DNA from: Lachnospiraceae bacterium
GTDB taxonomy: Bacteria > Bacillota > Clostridia > Lachnospirales > Lachnospiraceae
Direction: 5' to 3'
Assembly: GCA_029225485.1 (NCBI GenBank)
Contig: JAQXWO010000030.1
Coordinates: forward strand, 1 to 40,913
Length of the DNA stretch: 40,913 nt
The translations under genes were made by a program, and so were the position numbers. The notes under the pieces were generated by a model. The model searched no databases. It saw only the letters and a program-made list of their open reading frames with translations, and was not told where the DNA came from. Of this stretch, positions 36,020 to 40,913 are shown piece after piece. The number at the start of each line of letters is the position of its first letter. Position 1 is the stretch's first letter.

Positions 36020-36927
36020 AAAACAGTAAAAATCAGGATACGCGATTTGAAATGGTTGGTGCAGGTTATATGCATCATGAACCAAAGATCATGAAACCAA
36101 CGCTGGGTATGCGGCTTAAAGGGAAACCGATCATGTCGATGGTTGTATTGATGTTGATTATTGTGGGGTGTATTTTTGCTCCGTTGATCACGAATCATGA
36201 TCCTTCCAGATACTATTATGAGGCGCTAAGCAAAGCACCGGACACAGAATTTTTCTTCGGGACGGATTCTATGGGGCGGGATTTGTACTCGATTATGTTT
36301 TTTGGCGGTCGCTCTTCTCTGGTGATCGGTATTCTTGGAGCGGCGATCATTGCTGTGCTTGGAATCAGTTATGGGACTGTCAGCGGGACTGCCGGTGATA
36401 AAACAGATGCTGTATTGATGCGAATAACAGAGATGTGTGGAGCAATTCCATCTATGTTGATGGTTCTGATTATAACGGCAATTTTTCCGGCTGAAAATGT
36501 AATATCCATGTCAATTGTAGTCGGAATCACCGGATGGTTTGGACTTGCCCGAATTACAAGAACGGAAGTTCGCCAGATCAGGAATACAGAGTATGTACTG
36601 TATGCGAGAAGTACAGGAGGACATTTTGGCTATGTGATGCGAAGACATCTGATTCCGAATTTTCTTTCTGCAATCATGTTTGTTGTGGTATCCGGTATCA
36701 GCAGCTGTATGACAACGGAATCTACACTTAGTTTCCTGGGCCTGGGTCTTCCGCTGGATGTACTTTCCTGGGGGAGTATGCTGTCTCTGGCAAATAAAGC
36801 ACTGATTACAAATGACTGGTGGGTTATCATTATTCCAGGTGTATTTCTTGTAGTAACATTGATCTGTATCACAGATCTCGGCAATTTTCTGAGGAAAGAA
36901 ACAAATAAAAAATGCAGTAATCTGTAA
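36013..36927 (+). CDS. Opp/Dpp/Nik-type ABC transporter permease 2 (DppC/NikC-like)
   Basis: A 304-residue permease. It has a cytoplasmic N-terminal arm, a first helix ending in IFAPLITNHDP, the DppC hallmark FFGTDSMGRDLYSIMFFGGRSSL, then GMWFGLARITRTEVRQIRNTEY-like sequence (WFGLARITRTEVRQI) carrying the ATPase contact loop, and TTESTLSFLGLGLPLDVLSWGSML. Length and motif order are standard. ATG 36013 lies within the end of permease 1 and is preceded by a GGAGA-type site. The binding-protein gene starts 118 bases downstream. Confidence 0.92.
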   Translation: MVENSKNQDTRFEMVGAGYMHHEPKIMKPTLGMRLKGKPIMSMVVLMLIIVGCIFAPLITNHDPSRYYYEALSKAPDTEFFFGTDSMGRDLYSIMFFGGRSSLVIGILGAAIIAVLGISYGTVSGTAGDKTDAVLMRITEMCGAIPSMLMVLIITAIFPAENVISMSIVVGITGWFGLARITRTEVRQIRNTEYVLYARSTGGHFGYVMRRHLIPNFLSAIMFVVVSGISSCMTTESTLSFLGLGLPLDVLSWGSMLSLANKALITNDWWVIIIPGVFLVVTLICITDLGNFLRKETNKKCSNL

Positions 36928-37045
36928 AAAAGTACGGATATAATTTTGTTAGCGAAAATGGTCCGGCAATCATGCAAAAGAGCCATTTCACTATATCTTT
37001 CAGCGCACTGAAAATTCACTATTTACATTTCAAGGAGGAAGAAGA

Positions 37046-38599
37046 ATGAAAAAGAGTGCAATTGCAATTCTTCTGGCGGCGGCTACGGGAGTCATGCTGA
37101 CAGGAACAGTCGCATATGCAGAGATGAATGCATCCAACACCCTCATTTATGCAGGTGAAAATGAGGACTGTATTAATCCATTGATGACCAACCATGATGA
37201 AATTACAGACATCATCTTTTCGGGTCTGATGAAGTATGATGCCAATGGTAAACCTGTGAATGACCTTGCAGAATCTTATGAATATGACGAGACCGCTATG
37301 AAGTATACTTTTCATCTGCGTGATGGAGTTAAGTGGCATGATGGAGAAGTATTTTCAGCTGAAGATGTCGTTTTTACTTATGAAGAAATTCTGAATGATG
37401 AGACTTTGGGAACCAGCCTGCGTACAGATTATGAAGATATTGCCGGGATTACGGCAGTCGATGATCATACGGTTGAATTTACCATGAGTGAATATGATGC
37501 AAATATGCTCGGCTATTTTACCATGGGTATTGTACCAAAACATTTGTTGGAAAACACGGAGGATATGAATACAGATCCTTTTAATCAGGCACCGGTGGGC
37601 ACCGGACGCTATAAATTTGTTGAGTGGGATACTGCAGGCGGTATGATCACGCTTCAGGCAAATGCAGACTATTATGATAAGATTCCAAACATTGAATATA
37701 TTGTTTATAAGACTGTAGCTGTAGAAAGTACAAAAGCAACGATGATTCAGTCTGGAGAAGCAGATCTTGCATGGCTGAATTCAAACTATGCGGCACAGTT
37801 TAAAGAGGATGAGAACTATAACAGCTGGGTATTTAAGACAGCTGACTATCGTGCAGCCTCTATGGATATGGCATCTGATTTCTGGTCAAGAAACGGAGAT
37901 TCCATCGGTGTTTTGAATTATGCATTAAATAAGGATGTAATTTGTCAGAGTACTCTTCAGGGTCAGGGATGCGCTGCATATAGTCCGATTCAGATGAATC
38001 CTCTTGGAAGTACTCAGGAAGCAGATATTTATCCATATGATCCGGGGAAATTTGCAGAAGAGATGGAAAAACTTGGCTGGGAAAAGAATTCGGATGGAAT
38101 TTATGAACGTAATGGAGAAGTATTTCACTTTACAATCCAGACACGTGATTATGAGGAAGAGCGAATTGCAATCGCGAACATGATGTCTCAGATGCTGAAA
38201 GATGTCGGTGTTGAGATGGAAGTTGTCCTTGTAACAAAATTTGACTGGTCTGCTGGCTATAATGGTTTCCTTGCCGGATATGCAACACAGTTCGATCCAG
38301 ATATGATTTATAAACAGTACGTAACAGATGCCAGCGACAACCGTATGAAATATTCAAATGCAAAAGTGGATGAACTTCTTGCAGCCGGACGTCATGAGGC
38401 AGATCCTGAGAAACGAAAAGAAATCTATGCAGAGTTTGAAAAAGTGTACGCTGAGGAACCGGGAGTTTTACTTGCAGTATACCTCGATGGAGACTACGTT
38501 GGAACAAATGCACTGGAAGGTCTTGACACTACGAGAGTACTTGGACATCATGCAGTAGGTGTTATGTGGAATGTGGAAGACTGGACTTTGAACAGATAG
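37046..38599 (+). CDS. Extracellular solute-binding protein, family 5 (OppA/DppA/NikA-like), no lipobox
   Basis: A 517-residue SBP_bac_5 protein. The signal peptide (MKKSAIAILLAAATGVMLTG, then TVAYA) is followed by NTLIYAGENEDCINPLM. The family hallmarks KYTFHLRDGVKWHDGEVFSAEDVVFTYE and NQAPVGTGRYKFVEWD are clear. As with the sugar-binding protein at 22685, there is no Cys at the expected lipobox, and AYA before Glu suggests ordinary signal peptidase cleavage. AAGGAGGAAG lies before ATG 37046. Family members bind peptides, nickel, haem or metal-chelate complexes; the ligand here is unknown. A stable hairpin follows before the ATPase genes. Confidence 0.9.
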   Translation: MKKSAIAILLAAATGVMLTGTVAYAEMNASNTLIYAGENEDCINPLMTNHDEITDIIFSGLMKYDANGKPVNDLAESYEYDETAMKYTFHLRDGVKWHDGEVFSAEDVVFTYEEILNDETLGTSLRTDYEDIAGITAVDDHTVEFTMSEYDANMLGYFTMGIVPKHLLENTEDMNTDPFNQAPVGTGRYKFVEWDTAGGMITLQANADYYDKIPNIEYIVYKTVAVESTKATMIQSGEADLAWLNSNYAAQFKEDENYNSWVFKTADYRAASMDMASDFWSRNGDSIGVLNYALNKDVICQSTLQGQGCAAYSPIQMNPLGSTQEADIYPYDPGKFAEEMEKLGWEKNSDGIYERNGEVFHFTIQTRDYEEERIAIANMMSQMLKDVGVEMEVVLVTKFDWSAGYNGFLAGYATQFDPDMIYKQYVTDASDNRMKYSNAKVDELLAAGRHEADPEKRKEIYAEFEKVYAEEPGVLLAVYLDGDYVGTNALEGLDTTRVLGHHAVGVMWNVEDWTLNR

Positions 38600-38620
38600 T
38601 AAAATCTGCAGGCTTTATTT

Positions 38621-38650
38621 TCGGACTGCTGTTTTCAGTAGTCCGATTTT
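38621..38650 (+). terminator. Hairpin between binding protein and ATPase genes (probable partial terminator)
   Basis: CGGACTGCT pairs with AGTAGTCCG around a short loop, followed by TTTT. Like the hairpin at 24068, it would raise binding-protein mRNA over the downstream genes. Confidence 0.7.
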
Positions 38651-38677
38651 CTGATTTAATTACAGTGAGGTATGAAA

Positions 38678-39709
38678 ATGGCAGAAGAAGTACTTAGGCT
38701 GGAAGATCTGGCCATCAGTTTTGATACTGGTAAAGGAGAAGTTGAAGCAGTTCGGGGTGTGGATCTTACGGTAAGTGCAGGAGAAGTATTATGTGTTGTA
38801 GGAGAATCAGGATGTGGCAAAACTGTTATGTGTCAGTCGGTGATGCATCTTTTGCCGTCATATTCCAGGGTAAAACATGGAAGAATGATTGTATGTGGGG
38901 AAGATATTACAGATTACAGTGAGCGTCAGATGCGTAAAATCCGCGGAAGCGCTATGGCAATGGTATTTCAGGATCCTTTAATGACACTTAATCCAACGAT
39001 ACCTATAGGCCGGCAGATTACGGAAGCGATTTTAAAACATGAAAAGATATCAAAGAACGCTGCACGATACAGGGCACTGGAACTTCTGGAGCTGGTAGGG
39101 ATTGAAGATGCGGAAAACCGAATTGATCTTCAGCCGCATTTTTTCTCCGGAGGAATGAGGCAGCGTTGTGTGCTGGCTGTAGCGCTGGCTTCAAGACCGC
39201 GGATTCTGTTTGCAGATGAAGCGACAACGGCGCTTGATGTTACTGTTGAGGCGAAAATCTTAAGCCTGCTTATGGAGATACGAAAGAAAACAGGAGTAGC
39301 AATCGTGTTTATTTCACATGACCTGGGAGCGGTGGCAAGGATTGCAGACCGGGTTGCAGTTATGTATGCAGGAAAAATTGTGGAACTGGGATCTGCGGAA
39401 GAAGTATTTTATGATCCAAGACATCCTTACACATGGGGCCTTTTGTCATCACTTCCTGCGTTAGCGGCAGAGACAGGAAAACTTCAATATCTGCCGGGTA
39501 TGCCGCCGTCTCTGTTAGATCCGCCAAAAGGAGATGCATTTGCAGAAAGAAATCAGTTTGCAATGAAGATTGATTATGAAGAGATGCCTCCGATGTTTAA
39601 GATAACGGAGACTCACTACGCGGCGACCTGGCTGCTTGATCCGAGGGCACCCAAAATAGAGCCGCCGATACATTTGAAACCGGGGAGTGGACTATGGGCG
39701 AAAAAATGA
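38678..39709 (+). CDS. Opp/Dpp-type ABC transporter ATPase 1 (OppD/DppD-like)
   Basis: A 343-residue ATPase. Walker A is GESGCGKT (residues 42-49), the Q-loop VFQDPLMTLNP, the signature FFSGGMRQRC, Walker B ILFADEATTALD, and the switch His in FISHDLGAVA. The C-terminal OppD/oligopeptide domain ends in THYAATWLLDPRAPKIEPP and lacks the Cys cluster seen in many DppD proteins. GTGAGG lies about seven bases before ATG 38678; ATG 38672 is possible but too close to it. It overlaps the next ATPase gene by 16 bases. Confidence 0.92.
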   Translation: MAEEVLRLEDLAISFDTGKGEVEAVRGVDLTVSAGEVLCVVGESGCGKTVMCQSVMHLLPSYSRVKHGRMIVCGEDITDYSERQMRKIRGSAMAMVFQDPLMTLNPTIPIGRQITEAILKHEKISKNAARYRALELLELVGIEDAENRIDLQPHFFSGGMRQRCVLAVALASRPRILFADEATTALDVTVEAKILSLLMEIRKKTGVAIVFISHDLGAVARIADRVAVMYAGKIVELGSAEEVFYDPRHPYTWGLLSSLPALAAETGKLQYLPGMPPSLLDPPKGDAFAERNQFAMKIDYEEMPPMFKITETHYAATWLLDPRAPKIEPPIHLKPGSGLWAKK

Positions 39710-40578
39710 TGATCGAAGTACGTGATCTGAAGCAGTATTTTCGAATTAATGATTCATATACAGTAAAAGCAGTAGACGGGATATCTTTTTATATCCGGGA
39801 AGGGGAAGTATTCGGCCTGGTCGGGGAGAGCGGATGTGGAAAATCTACGGTTGCCCGTTCTTTGACCGGAATATATAAACCTACCGAAGGTGAAGTTATT
39901 TATGACGGTATTCCTGTTACCGGAAAAGGTGCAGACAAAGCAAAAATTTGTAGTATGCAGCACGAAATTCAGACAATTTTTCAGGATTCAGCTGCTGCAC
40001 TAAATCCAAGAATGACGGTTGAAAAGATTATTCTGGAACCGTATCGTATTCAGAGACTGAAAATCAGCAAAGAAGAACAAAGGAAAAAACTGGTAGAAAT
40101 GATCCATAATGTTGGTATTTCTGAAACGTATCTTACAAAAACTCCAGGGGAATTATCCGGAGGCCAGCGTCAGAGAGTTTCTATTGCCAGGGCGCTTATG
40201 TTAAATCCAAGATTGATTATCGCAGATGAACCGGTTGCGTCGCTTGATATTTCCATTCAGGCACAGATCATTACATTGTTTCAGAGACTGCAGAAAGAAG
40301 AGAAATTTTCATTTTTCTTTATAGCACATGATCTTTCCGTGGTGCGTTTTATCAGTGACCGAATAGCAGTTATGTTAAGGGGAAAGATTGTGGAAATTGC
40401 AGAGACAGAAGAATTATTCAGTAATCCGCTGCATCCATATACAAAATCTCTCTTGTCCGCGATTCATGTACCGGATCCGATATATGAGCGTAACAAAAAG
40501 ATGATATATTATGATACGGATATTCCACTTGGTGATCATTTAGTAGAAGTATCTTCAGGGCATTTTTTGTTGCAATAG
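39694..40578 (+). CDS. Opp/Dpp-type ABC transporter ATPase 2 (OppF/DppF-like)
   Basis: A 294-residue ATPase, the partner of the preceding one. It has Walker A GESGCGKST (residues 44-52), the Q-loop TIFQDSAAALNPRM, the signature ELSGGQRQRVSIARAL, Walker B LIIADEPVASLD and the switch His in FIAHDLSVVRF, then NPLHPYTKSLLSAIHVPDP, the OppF C-terminal motif. The start at ATG 39694 follows GGGGAG within the end of the upstream gene. With it the importer is complete: two permeases, a binding protein and two ATPases. Confidence 0.93.
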   Translation: MGEKMMIEVRDLKQYFRINDSYTVKAVDGISFYIREGEVFGLVGESGCGKSTVARSLTGIYKPTEGEVIYDGIPVTGKGADKAKICSMQHEIQTIFQDSAAALNPRMTVEKIILEPYRIQRLKISKEEQRKKLVEMIHNVGISETYLTKTPGELSGGQRQRVSIARALMLNPRLIIADEPVASLDISIQAQIITLFQRLQKEEKFSFFFIAHDLSVVRFISDRIAVMLRGKIVEIAETEELFSNPLHPYTKSLLSAIHVPDPIYERNKKMIYYDTDIPLGDHLVEVSSGHFLLQ

Positions 40579-40651
40579 TATCAATAACATAAGACTTCCT
40601 TTTCAAAGTTTATCTTATTACTAAAGAAAATGGCATCTTAAAAGGAAATTA

Positions 40652-40680
40652 TTGACATAAAAACTCATAAGGTTTATACT
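40652..40680 (+). promoter_or_regulatory. Strong SigA-type promoter of the cobalamin riboswitch
   Basis: TTGACA (40652-40657), a 17-base spacer and TATACT (40675-40680). Transcription would begin about ten bases on, shortly before the riboswitch. Confidence 0.85.
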
Positions 40681-40704
40681 TTTTACAAAAGTGAATATTG
40701 AAGG

Positions 40705-40860
40705 GAAGTCAGTTCTGTTTTATACAGATTAATAGAGAAAACGGTGCGAATCCGTTACGATCCCGTCACTGTAATAGGGAGCATACCGCTTAATGTCACT
40801 GGAGGAATCTGGGAAGGCGCGGATATGTGATGATCTTAAGTCAGGAGAACTGCTGATTTC
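40705..40860 (+). promoter_or_regulatory. Cobalamin (B12) riboswitch
   Basis: The B12-sensing aptamer is recognisable by its conserved blocks: GGTGCGAATCCGTTAC (40743-40758), CCCGTCACTGTAA (40762-40774), the CACTGG-GAAGGC core (40797-40818) and the B12 box AGTCAGGAGAACTGCTGAT (40839-40857). Such elements bind adenosyl- or methylcobalamin and switch off cobalamin or cobalt transport, B12 synthesis, or B12-independent isoenzymes. The expression platform after 40860 is cut off. The controlled gene is unknown. Confidence 0.92.
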
Positions 40861-40913
40861 TTATGAATAAACTCATACGGTGTATATGAGGTCATAGAAA
40901 AGACGTAACTATT

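Larger units (their letters stand above)
40579..40913 (+). promoter_or_regulatory. 335-bp gene-free end of window: promoter and cobalamin riboswitch
   Basis: No gene starts here. The stretch holds the promoter and riboswitch listed next. The regulated gene begins beyond 40913. Confidence 0.8.

Overview
The window reads as a chromosomal segment of a Gram-positive Clostridia, most likely a Lachnospiraceae gut bacterium. The reasons are the T-box-led valS, AddAB rather than RecBCD, the rapZ-whiA-crh block, the GtrA/YfhO membrane glycosylation protein and several KAEG-repeat nuclease remnants. The genus cannot be told from the sequence. Every recognised gene lies on the plus strand.

Region 1 (1-21160) is a housekeeping core with higher GC by eye. 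It holds a T-box leader and valS with a terminator, then a long close-packed run: MATE exporter, rarA, a small kinase-like protein, addB, addA, a GtrA-YfhO fusion, a class I aminotransferase, murB, rapZ, whiA and a Crh-like HPr, ending in a terminator. Recombination and repair (rarA, addBA) sits beside envelope synthesis (GtrA-YfhO, murB) and cell-division and carbon-signalling genes (rapZ, whiA, crh).

Region 2 (21160-31071) is a carbohydrate locus: a LacI regulator behind an operator-rich 507-bp leader with a 45-bp inverted repeat, a sugar-binding protein, two permeases, a 159-bp nested inverted repeat, an AraC regulator, a GH31 alpha-xylosidase close to YicI, and a second MATE exporter. No transporter ATPase is encoded, so a shared one is probably used. 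Xyloglucan-type alpha-xylosides such as isoprimeverose are the likely substrates.

Region 3 (31150-33066) is a gene graveyard: a frameshifted DraRnl-type RNA ligase, the C-terminal part of a PD-(D/E)XK-nuclease-like protein, a TetR helix-turn-helix scrap and an Opp/Dpp ATPase scrap.

Region 4 (33091-40913) is more AT-rich and looks like an accessory module: a LysR regulator, then a SAM methyltransferase overlapping a complete Opp/Dpp/Nik-type ABC importer (two permeases, binding protein, two ATPases). It ends in a strong promoter and a cobalamin riboswitch whose target gene lies beyond the window.

The items I rate highest are the nested 159-bp inverted repeat, the methyltransferase-importer operon next to the cobalamin riboswitch, the GtrA-YfhO fusion, the Crh-like protein with Glu at the HPr histidine position, and two binding proteins with no lipobox cysteine.
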